18,910 nucleotides of DNA from JABDKJ01 sp039028335 (GTDB lineage: Bacteria; Bacteroidota; Bacteroidia; Flavobacteriales_D; JABDKJ01). The DNA is taken from the NCBI GenBank assembly GCA_039028335.1, contig JBCCIF010000059.1, positions 1 through 18,910 of the forward strand. The letters run 5' to 3'. Position numbers and translations under genes: made by a program. This document shows positions 1-6,396 of this stretch, piece by piece; within the stretch, counting starts at the first letter, position 1, and every line of letters starts with the position of its first letter. Under the pieces are notes generated by a model that had not been told where the DNA came from, ran no database searches, and worked only from the letters and a program-made list of their open reading frames with translations.

Positions 1-2
1 AA

Positions 3-128
3 ACAATAAACAAAATTGCAAGCGAGGGACGACTAATGATACAGCAGTTAGAAAAAGCCCAAAGAAAACTTGAAAGAAATTCTTTTTTGAAAGACCAAAA
101 ATCAATTCGCTCTGGCGTGTTTAAATGA
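3..128 (+). CDS. possible C-terminal end of an unidentified protein, cut by the window edge
   Basis: A plus-strand frame is open from the left edge to a TGA at 126-128 and gives about 41 residues. The residues are rich in Lys, Glu, Gln and Arg and look like an amphipathic helix (around MIQQLEKAQRKLERNSF), as real protein tails often do. It would converge on the glycosyltransferase gene and overlap its 3' end by 27 bp. An open stretch of 41 codons can arise by chance and I recognise no family, so this could equally be non-coding sequence downstream of the glycosyltransferase operon. Confidence 0.25.
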   Translation, partial: TINKIASEGRLMIQQLEKAQRKLERNSFLKDQKSIRSGVFK

Positions 129-1589
129 GTAGAAACAAACAATAGAAAAGCCGATGAAAAGCATAAGATGAAATGGAAAAAGTCCGAAGTCATTCAAATA
201 AATTGCTGTGCCCATTCCTCCTAAAAAGTAAATCGCCATTAAGCCCTCAATAAATGTAATCGGACTCACTTTTCTTATTGAATATATATTACTCGAAAAA
301 CCGTCTTTTTGATCGGTTATATTGAATTTTGGCGTTCGCACAAAAGGAGTTTTTCTTCCAATATATCCTTCGACTACGGCAATAGCATTGTGCAATGATA
401 AGCCCATAGATACAGAAAGAAACATCGGAAAGAGAATGATAAATTCCCAAAAACTTTTGAATTTATCTTGACTTTCTCTGCTCATTGAAACCCAATAGAA
501 ATAGGAAAGAATAACAAAGCTCAAAAGGAACAATGAGGCAATTTTAAAAAGCAATGAAAACTCTGGAGAATTCTCCTTTATGAAAAGCATAGGAACGCTC
601 AACAGAGCCGTTGAAATTATACAAATGAATATAAAACTATTCATCAAGTGAAAAATGGCATGCAACTTCGTACTAAAGCCTATTTTCCTCTTTTTCAACA
701 CTTTAGGTAAGTTTTTAACGGCACATTCCGCAGCTCCTTTGGTCCATCGATATTGTTGATTCTTTAAGGCATTCATAGCAGCGGGCAATTCTGCAGGTGC
801 ACCTACTTCTTCTAGATACTTGAATTTCCACCCTTTTAATTGAGCTCTGTAGCTGAGATCCAAATCCTCGGTCAAAGTATCAGATTGCCAACCGCCCGCC
901 TCTTCAATACAAGTCCGTCTCCAAATTCCAGCAGTTCCATTAAAATTGATGAAATGTCCGCCTGCGTTGCGGCCCTTTTGTTCTACTGTAAAATGCGCAT
1001 CCAGGCCAAAAGCTTGCAAACGGGTTAAAAGCGAATAGTCTTCATTTATGTGTTCCCACTTAGTCTGCACGACACCAATGTTATCGTCTTTGAAAAAAGG
1101 AAGTGTGCGCATCAAGAAGTCCGATTTTGGCAAAAAATCCGCATCAAAAATAGCTGTGAACTCAGAATCAGTTTGTGTTAAACCATATGCCAGTGCTCCT
1201 GCCTTAAAACCTACTCGATTTGGTCTTTTAACATGTTTGATGTCTATTCCCTTTTTTTGAATTTCTTCAATTTTGTTAGCCGCAATCTGAAAAGATTCAT
1301 CCGTTGAGTCATCCAATACTTGAATCTCGAATTTGTCTCTAGGATAGTCCATTTGAGAAACGGAATCAATTAACCGCTCAACAACATACAACTCGTTAAA
1401 AACGGGCAACTGAATTGTAACCTTAGGAAAATTAGCCTCATCTCCAAAAGCATCTTTCATGCTCTTGCACTCATCCTGACACTGTTTTTGAGATTTTTTG
1501 TAATTGAGTACAAGCGTAAGCTGAACAATGCTGTAGAAAAAAATAAACAGCAAAAAAAGCCCATATATGATGATCAAAGCTAAACTCAT
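102..1589 (-). CDS. processive membrane glycosyltransferase family 2 (cellulose synthase/CslA-like)
   Basis: A 495-residue inner-membrane beta-glycan synthase-like enzyme. One membrane segment (about residues 4-28) leads into a cytosolic GT-A domain. That domain carries the nucleotide-binding DD at 93-94, the metal-binding DAD at 149-151, the catalytic-base motif TED at 240-242 and the QQYRW motif at 278-282. The D, DxD, TED, Q(Q/R)xRW set is the hallmark of processive GT2 synthases, and QQ-x-RW is the form usual in plant CslA (gluco)mannan synthases. Hydrophobic segments follow at about 310-336, 345-367, 380-400, 445-465 and 470-488. There is no PilZ domain, so direct c-di-GMP control is not indicated. 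It is the last gene of a four-gene operon and its ATG overlaps the preceding stop (ATGA). The family is secure; the sugar is not. Mannose or glucose is inferred, and the divergent mannanase-like gene favours mannose. Confidence 0.88.
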   Translation of the reverse strand: MSLALIIIYGLFLLFIFFYSIVQLTLVLNYKKSQKQCQDECKSMKDAFGDEANFPKVTIQLPVFNELYVVERLIDSVSQMDYPRDKFEIQVLDDSTDESFQIAANKIEEIQKKGIDIKHVKRPNRVGFKAGALAYGLTQTDSEFTAIFDADFLPKSDFLMRTLPFFKDDNIGVVQTKWEHINEDYSLLTRLQAFGLDAHFTVEQKGRNAGGHFINFNGTAGIWRRTCIEEAGGWQSDTLTEDLDLSYRAQLKGWKFKYLEEVGAPAELPAAMNALKNQQYRWTKGAAECAVKNLPKVLKKRKIGFSTKLHAIFHLMNSFIFICIISTALLSVPMLFIKENSPEFSLLFKIASLFLLSFVILSYFYWVSMSRESQDKFKSFWEFIILFPMFLSVSMGLSLHNAIAVVEGYIGRKTPFVRTPKFNITDQKDGFSSNIYSIRKVSPITFIEGLMAIYFLGGMGTAIYLNDFGLFPFHLMLFIGFSIVCFYSFKHARAN

Positions 1590-2272
1590 TTATACTTTAA
1601 AATCGTTGTAATAATCTTATAGCCAGCAAGTACAGTTCCTTTCAGTGTTCCTGTAATTTTTGAAACACCAATACGTTTCCTATAATTCACTGGTACTTCG
1701 GCAAATGTAAGATTATTTTTGGCTGCCTTGACTTGCATTTCGACCGTCCAACCAAAGTCGGGATCACACATTTGGATTTCCATCAAACTGTTCCATTTGA
1801 TAGCTCTAAAAGGGCCAAGATCAGAGAATTTCACACCATAAAGCCACTTTATCATTGTGGTAGCTAACCAATTTCCAAAAACTTGTTGAGGCATCATCGC
1901 TCCTTTTTCTCTTAGACCTTGCGTTCTGGAACCAATCACTAAATCGACATTATTATCATGTATGGGCTTTATCAAATCGAACATTTCCTCTGGATAATCG
2001 GAGTAATCCGCATCGATAAAAATCAAAATATCAGGATGATTTCCGCGCTGTTCAATAAAATTTATTCCTTTCAAACAGGCAGAGCCATATCCTTGCCTTG
2101 TTTCATTTAAAACAATTGCTCCTTCTCTTTTTGCTACTTCTGCAGTATTATCAGTAGAATTATTATTTACAACGATAACATTTCTGACCAATGAAGAAGG
2201 TATGTCTTTAAGGACGAGACCAAGGGATTCTTCTTCATTAAATGCCGGTATGACTACATCAATTATGCTCAA
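1586..2272 (-). CDS. family 2 glycosyltransferase, DPM1/polyprenyl-phosphate type
   Basis: A 228-residue soluble or membrane-associated GT2 enzyme that is almost only the catalytic GT-A domain. It opens with the classic VVIPAFNEEESL strand-loop (residues 6-17), followed by VNNNSTDNT (35-43), the metal-binding DAD at 87-89, an acceptor-side stretch FGWTVEMQ (173-180) and the basic RKRIGVSKITG near 198-208. This layout is that of dolichyl/polyprenyl-phosphate sugar transferases (DPM1-like), but there is no C-terminal membrane segment. The start is TTG at 2272: the only upstream in-frame codons before a TGA contain no ATG, and the hallmark motif begins at once. The TTG overlaps the stop of the polyferredoxin gene (TTGA), so translation is probably coupled. 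It may make a lipid-linked or nucleotide-independent sugar donor for the next gene's synthase; that role is inference. Confidence 0.82.
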   Translation of the reverse strand: MSIIDVVIPAFNEEESLGLVLKDIPSSLVRNVIVVNNNSTDNTAEVAKREGAIVLNETRQGYGSACLKGINFIEQRGNHPDILIFIDADYSDYPEEMFDLIKPIHDNNVDLVIGSRTQGLREKGAMMPQQVFGNWLATTMIKWLYGVKFSDLGPFRAIKWNSLMEIQMCDPDFGWTVEMQVKAAKNNLTFAEVPVNYRKRIGVSKITGTLKGTVLAGYKIITTILKYK

Positions 2273-3888
2273 GCTCGATCTGCAAGTTTGACGCCATCAT
2301 TACCAATAATGATTGGAGGATCATCTTTAAACCGACCCTTTTCAGGTCCATTCTCCAATTTCAATACACCTCTAGGGCATACAGCTGAACAAATTCCGCA
2401 GCCTACACAAGAAGCTCTTACTATATTCTGTCCACGTTGAGCATACCAACGAACATCGATTCCTTGCTCACAGTAGGTAGAACAATTACCACATGAGATG
2501 CATTGTCCACCATTGGTTGTAATTCTAAATCTCGATTTAAAGCGTTGAACTAATCCCATATAAGCAGCCAAGGGACAACCAAATCTGCACCAAACTCTAT
2601 TGCCAAAAATGGGATAGAAACCTGTTCCAATTACACCGGCAAACCATGCACCAATGAGAAAACTATACGTATCCTTAATCCATTGAGAATTTATTCCTAG
2701 AAAAGAGTCTACTCCCCTTACATATGCATAGACAGTAACAACAGTCATGAGAAGTGAAAAAACCATAACCGAGTGAATAAGCCATCGCTCTAGTTTCCAC
2801 GATTTTAAAGTTTTATCAGAATGCTGCCTATACGGATCTCCTAATGTCTCTGCAAGGCCTCCGCATCCGCAAACCCATGAACAATACCACCTTTTTCCAA
2901 AGAAATAGACCATTACGGGAACTATTACAACGGTCAAAATGATACCCCAAATCAAAATAAAAAGTCCAATTGCACCGCTTTCAGACAAGTTTTTAAGATT
3001 CCACTCAAAGAAGAAATCATAATCTAATGGAAATGCATTTTTAAAATCATAACCTGGCGCATTGAGACTCGTCATTATCTCCGGAATTAGAAAGGCAAAG
3101 ACTATTTGAAAAAATAGAACCGAAGTTGTACGAACTATTTGATATTTGTTATGCCTGTATTTTATATACATCCTCACGCCCATAACCGTCATCACAACAC
3201 AGTATAGAAAGCCATAAACAAACCACTGACTCGCATCACCTCCATTGAGACTTCTGCTTATTGGGTCAAGCACAAAAGTCCAATTGACCACATAGTCGGC
3301 CTTGAAGTAAAGCAGAATGTAAAATCCGACCAGATACGTAAAAACCAACCAGGCTATCCAGCCTCTATTCATGGATGATTCGAAATAGATTCCATTGTTC
3401 TTAATCCCAGGTTTTCCCAAGAGAATAACGTTGGGGAGAATAAACATCAAGGCACCGATGATTCCAAGACCAAAAGTCAAGAGCCAAGCTAGCATTGGAT
3501 TTTCCTTTGCATAGCCTTTCCCAGCAATTTTGGCCATCTCGAAACTTAAAGAATGCGGTTTTCCGAATATTTTATATTGATATTGCTCTCCTTTCTTATC
3601 CCATTCCTGAGCTTGATCGTATTTGGCAATCAAGGCGTCATAATGGTCATTTGAAGCTTCAAATGCCGTTCGCACTCTTTTAGAAAATTCAAAAATGTTC
3701 AATCTTTCTTGATCCACTATTGACTTTTCTAATTCTGATTTCAAAACTTCGCTTTGATACCCTTTATCTTCAATGAACGCTTCCAATTCTGAAGAACTCA
3801 AATTAAAAGATCCGGAAAAGATGAGGCCTGTAAAAATGACCAAACCACTTACGAAGATTACGAATCCTATTTGCTTTATAATTTTCAA
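2269..3888 (-). CDS. membrane polyferredoxin (NapH/NosR/CcoG-like 4Fe-4S protein)
   Basis: A 539-residue membrane iron-sulfur electron-transfer protein. Residues 8-26 form an N-terminal membrane anchor. A mostly polar, helix-prone section (about 32-128) follows, then membrane segments at about 133-157, 177-196, 222-240, 252-272, 305-330, 368-390 and 407-428. Cysteine sites are CSWVCGC (336, 340, 342), CRFGCP (434, 438) and two ferredoxin-type CxxCxxCxxxC clusters at 463/466/469/473 and 494/497/500/504. The family normally shows two CxxxCP motifs; here the first reads CxxxCGCGG. The start is TTG at 3888, because an in-frame TAG (the stop of the preceding gene) lies two codons upstream and no ATG is near. 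The 6-bp spacing to the oxidoreductase gene suggests that NAD(P)H electrons pass through that flavoprotein to this protein. The acceptor is unknown. Confidence 0.85.
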   Translation of the reverse strand: MKIIKQIGFVIFVSGLVIFTGLIFSGSFNLSSSELEAFIEDKGYQSEVLKSELEKSIVDQERLNIFEFSKRVRTAFEASNDHYDALIAKYDQAQEWDKKGEQYQYKIFGKPHSLSFEMAKIAGKGYAKENPMLAWLLTFGLGIIGALMFILPNVILLGKPGIKNNGIYFESSMNRGWIAWLVFTYLVGFYILLYFKADYVVNWTFVLDPISRSLNGGDASQWFVYGFLYCVVMTVMGVRMYIKYRHNKYQIVRTTSVLFFQIVFAFLIPEIMTSLNAPGYDFKNAFPLDYDFFFEWNLKNLSESGAIGLFILIWGIILTVVIVPVMVYFFGKRWYCSWVCGCGGLAETLGDPYRQHSDKTLKSWKLERWLIHSVMVFSLLMTVVTVYAYVRGVDSFLGINSQWIKDTYSFLIGAWFAGVIGTGFYPIFGNRVWCRFGCPLAAYMGLVQRFKSRFRITTNGGQCISCGNCSTYCEQGIDVRWYAQRGQNIVRASCVGCGICSAVCPRGVLKLENGPEKGRFKDDPPIIIGNDGVKLADRA

Positions 3889-3894
3889 ACGACT

Positions 3895-5262
3895 CTAGGC
3901 ATTAGTAAATATTCGTTTCCAGCTTCTTTTTTGAACGCGAATATTCGTGATATTTTCTTCATTGAATTTTGCGACTATTTCTTCTTCAAAAGTCCGATAA
4001 AACTCTGGATCAAAATTTGCGTCTTTAAGATGGGCCAAGACATGAAGGACGTCTCTTTCTTCATTCAGCCATTGGTCAAAAATCTCGTGACGCATTCGGA
4101 TACCAAATGTGTTTATTCCGATGAATCTCATATCATCCTCTAAGAAGTTGATTGTCATGCACTTATCACCATCCTTATGTTCCCAGAAAAAATGTTTTTC
4201 GCCCTCTCTTGGTTTATTAAACACCCATCCATAGGTATGGTATTCAATATCCAGAAATTTAGCTGAATTGAACCAATTCCCTGGATTGTATGCCGTGCGT
4301 TCTTTGCAAATGGTTTGTGCAACGGTCTCACCCATCATCCTTCCGGTATACCAAACTGCTTCTATGGGTTTTCTGCCATTAATACCTTTATGCTGCTCGG
4401 CACAATCGCCTATTGCATATACATGTTCGATATTTGTCTCTAAAAAAGGATTCACCTTGATTCCACGACCTAGTTCTAAGGACGTAGATTTAAGAAATTC
4501 AATATTCGGACTCACTCCTGCCGTCAAGCCAACTAATTGACAGTAAATTCGTTCTCCTGTATTCGTCATAACTGCACATGCCCTTCCATCTTCACCTGCG
4601 ATAATTTCTTTTAATTCGGTATTTCTTCTTAAATCGATATGATGATCGAGAATATGTCGACTTATTAATTCTGAATCCCCTTTAGGGAGCACACTGCTCC
4701 AAAAAGAATTCTCTCGGACTAGAAATGTGACTTCAATATTCCTCGTAAGCAGCATTTCAGCTAACTCGATCCCAATTAATCCTCCTCCAACCAAGACAGC
4801 TCGTTTGATCTTGGAGCCTTTGGTCCCATATGGATGTGTATTCCTCTCTAATAATTCTAAGTCCTGATAGGAATAGAGGCCTTGTACACCCGGTAAATCC
4901 TGACCTGGCCATCCAAATTTATTGGGTTTAGAACCGACTGCTAATATGAGTTCATCATAAAGAAGTTCTGTACCGTCATCGCAGTGGATTTTTCGATCGT
5001 CAAACTCGATATTTTGGACATATGCTTTTTTTAAATCAATCCGATTCTTTTTCCAAAACCAATCCTCAAAGGGTTTTGTGTGTTCATACTTCATATGGCC
5101 CATATATATATACATGAGAGCCGTACGCGAAAAGAAATGATCCGTTTCAGCTGAAATTACCGTAATTTGATGATCACTTAATTTCCGTATATGCCTTGCA
5201 GCCGTAATTCCCGATATACCATTCCCGATGATGGCTATATGTTTGGACTTATTTTTGTTCAT
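3895..5262 (-). CDS. NAD(P)/FAD-dependent pyridine nucleotide-disulfide-type oxidoreductase
   Basis: A 455-residue cytosolic flavoprotein. The FAD Rossmann motif is at residues 10-18 (AIIGNGISG), the NAD(P) motif at about 157-168 (LVGGGLIGIELAE region) and the second FAD motif, AIGDCAE, at 283-289. It has no redox CxxC pair. It therefore resembles the rubredoxin-reductase, ferredoxin-reductase and NirB N-terminal class rather than lipoamide dehydrogenase. A roughly 150-residue C-terminal region (about 305-455) is of unrecognised function. I chose the ATG at 5262, directly before the Rossmann strand; an upstream in-frame TTG at 5310 would add a hydrophobic stretch atypical of the family. It is the first gene of the operon with the polyferredoxin and two glycosyltransferases. 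A role as NAD(P)H dehydrogenase feeding the polyferredoxin is inferred from adjacency. Its stop and the next start are in the same reading frame, separated by one TAG and two codons. Confidence 0.85.
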   Translation of the reverse strand: MNKNKSKHIAIIGNGISGITAARHIRKLSDHQITVISAETDHFFSRTALMYIYMGHMKYEHTKPFEDWFWKKNRIDLKKAYVQNIEFDDRKIHCDDGTELLYDELILAVGSKPNKFGWPGQDLPGVQGLYSYQDLELLERNTHPYGTKGSKIKRAVLVGGGLIGIELAEMLLTRNIEVTFLVRENSFWSSVLPKGDSELISRHILDHHIDLRRNTELKEIIAGEDGRACAVMTNTGERIYCQLVGLTAGVSPNIEFLKSTSLELGRGIKVNPFLETNIEHVYAIGDCAEQHKGINGRKPIEAVWYTGRMMGETVAQTICKERTAYNPGNWFNSAKFLDIEYHTYGWVFNKPREGEKHFFWEHKDGDKCMTINFLEDDMRFIGINTFGIRMRHEIFDQWLNEERDVLHVLAHLKDANFDPEFYRTFEEEIVAKFNEENITNIRVQKRSWKRIFTNA

Positions 5263-5331
5263 CGTTATGAGGCGAATATAAATATAGAATAAAACAAAAA
5301 GCTCGCACAAATATCACTTTTGTATAACATT
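5263..5331. promoter_or_regulatory. divergent promoter region between the oxidoreductase operon and the GH113-like gene
   Basis: This 69-bp A+T-rich gap must hold start signals for both directions. Each strand has a one-mismatch version of the Bacteroidota -7 element TAnnTTTG: CACTTTTG at 5315-5322 on the plus strand, and GATATTTG (5315 to 5308) on the minus strand. They lie back to back and share a base. Neither has a TTG -33 element at ordinary spacing, so both are weak candidates. The plus-strand box ends 9 nt before the ATG at 5332. Confidence 0.3.
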
Positions 5332-6321
5332 ATGACGAAAACAAATTTTATTGGAATCATCGCTACTTTTTTACTGACTGTATTCCATACTTCTCATGCT
5401 CAAATAAACGGACTTTCATTTGAAGCTCCTTCACGTGAAATTGGTATTGAAGAATTTGAATTAATGAATGAGATCAATGCAAATTGGGTTTGCCTTATGC
5501 CCTATGCCTATTCTAAAGGAAATGCGCCAGAAATATACTTCGACAATTTTCAATGGTGGGGAGAGCGATACGATGGAACGAAAGCTTGCATAAAAATGGC
5601 AAAAGAAAGTAAGTTAAGAATAATGCTGAAGCCTCACCTTTGGATCAGTCACGGCAAATTTACGGGAGATCAGACATTCGATAATGAAGAAAGTTGGAAG
5701 ATCTGGGAGAGAGATTATATGAAATACATTTTAACCTATGCTAAATTGGCTGAAGAAGAAAAGGTTGAACTATTTTGTATTGGGACAGAATTAAAAACGT
5801 GGTTCATTGAAAGGCCAGAATTTTGGCAAAACATGATTCGTGAAGTTAAAAAAGTCTATTCAGGAAAGTTGACATATGCAGGAAATTGGGATGGCTATAA
5901 ATTATTTCCATTTTGGGACCAAATGGATTTCATTGGTGTGGACGCATATTTTCCGCTGAATTCAAGCGAATCACCAAGTATTTCTGAATTGAATGAAAAT
6001 TGGAATAAGTGGAAAGAAGAAATGCGTTTATTGAGCGTACATTATAAGAAGGATATTATTCTGACAGAATTTGGTTATCGCAATATAACAAAGACCACGT
6101 CAAAGCCATGGGAATCCTATACAGAAGCTGAGGAAAATCAGCAGGCACAGGCTAACGCATACAGCGCTTTGTTTCAAAGCCTTTGGAATGAAGAATGGCT
6201 CGCGGGCGGATTCATGTGGAAATGGGTCTGTCAAGCACATTTATCTAAGAAGAAAAACACGAGTTACAGCCCACAGGGAAAAAGAGCCCTAGAGGTAATA
6301 AAGGCACAGTATTCGAAGTGA
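5332..6321 (+). CDS. secreted TIM-barrel glycoside hydrolase, GH113 (beta-mannanase)-like
   Basis: A 329-residue predicted periplasmic or outer-surface hydrolase. A signal peptide covers residues 1-24 (ending HTSHAQ). The rest is one (beta/alpha)8 domain with KPHLW at 100-104, the probable acid/base Glu153 in GTEL, an IGVDAYFP strand at 201-208, the probable nucleophile Glu246 in TEFGYR, and a late FMWKW strand near 294-298. This pattern fits GH113, whose characterised members are endo-beta-1,4-mannanases; a related GTA-type TIM barrel is the alternative. The ATG at 5332 is used because an in-frame TTG 12 bases upstream falls inside the promoter-like box. The gene is divergent from the operon ending in a CslA-like synthase, which suggests a synthase/trimming-hydrolase pair. 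It lacks a T9SS domain and a lipobox. The fold and catalytic pair are well supported; the substrate is inferred. Confidence 0.78.
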   Translation: MTKTNFIGIIATFLLTVFHTSHAQINGLSFEAPSREIGIEEFELMNEINANWVCLMPYAYSKGNAPEIYFDNFQWWGERYDGTKACIKMAKESKLRIMLKPHLWISHGKFTGDQTFDNEESWKIWERDYMKYILTYAKLAEEEKVELFCIGTELKTWFIERPEFWQNMIREVKKVYSGKLTYAGNWDGYKLFPFWDQMDFIGVDAYFPLNSSESPSISELNENWNKWKEEMRLLSVHYKKDIILTEFGYRNITKTTSKPWESYTEAEENQQAQANAYSALFQSLWNEEWLAGGFMWKWVCQAHLSKKKNTSYSPQGKRALEVIKAQYSK

Positions 6322-6363
6322 TTAAGATTCAATTCTAAGAATGAAATTATCGACTGTTTAGCT

Positions 6364-6384
6364 ATCAAAAGCTAAGCTTTTGAT
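6364..6384. repeat. 21-bp perfect dyad, possible terminator hairpin or operator
   Basis: ATCAAAAGCT and AGCTTTTGAT are exact reverse complements around one central A. As RNA this makes a 9-bp stem with a UAA loop, followed by UUAAAUUAG. It begins 43 nt after the GH113-like stop and ends 12 nt before the protease ATG. It may be a weak intrinsic terminator for the upstream gene, a translational control hairpin at the protease start, or a protein-binding dyad. Confidence 0.45.
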
Positions 6385-6396
6385 TTAAATTAGCGG

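Noticed and set aside
840..1260. Two short plus-strand open frames inside the large glycosyltransferase gene
   Set aside because: They are antisense shadows of a gene with all catalytic motifs and show no domain or start signal.
5263..5310. Upstream TTG start giving a 16-residue extension of the oxidoreductase
   Set aside because: The extension is hydrophobic and unlike the family, while the ATG at 5262 directly precedes the Rossmann motif.
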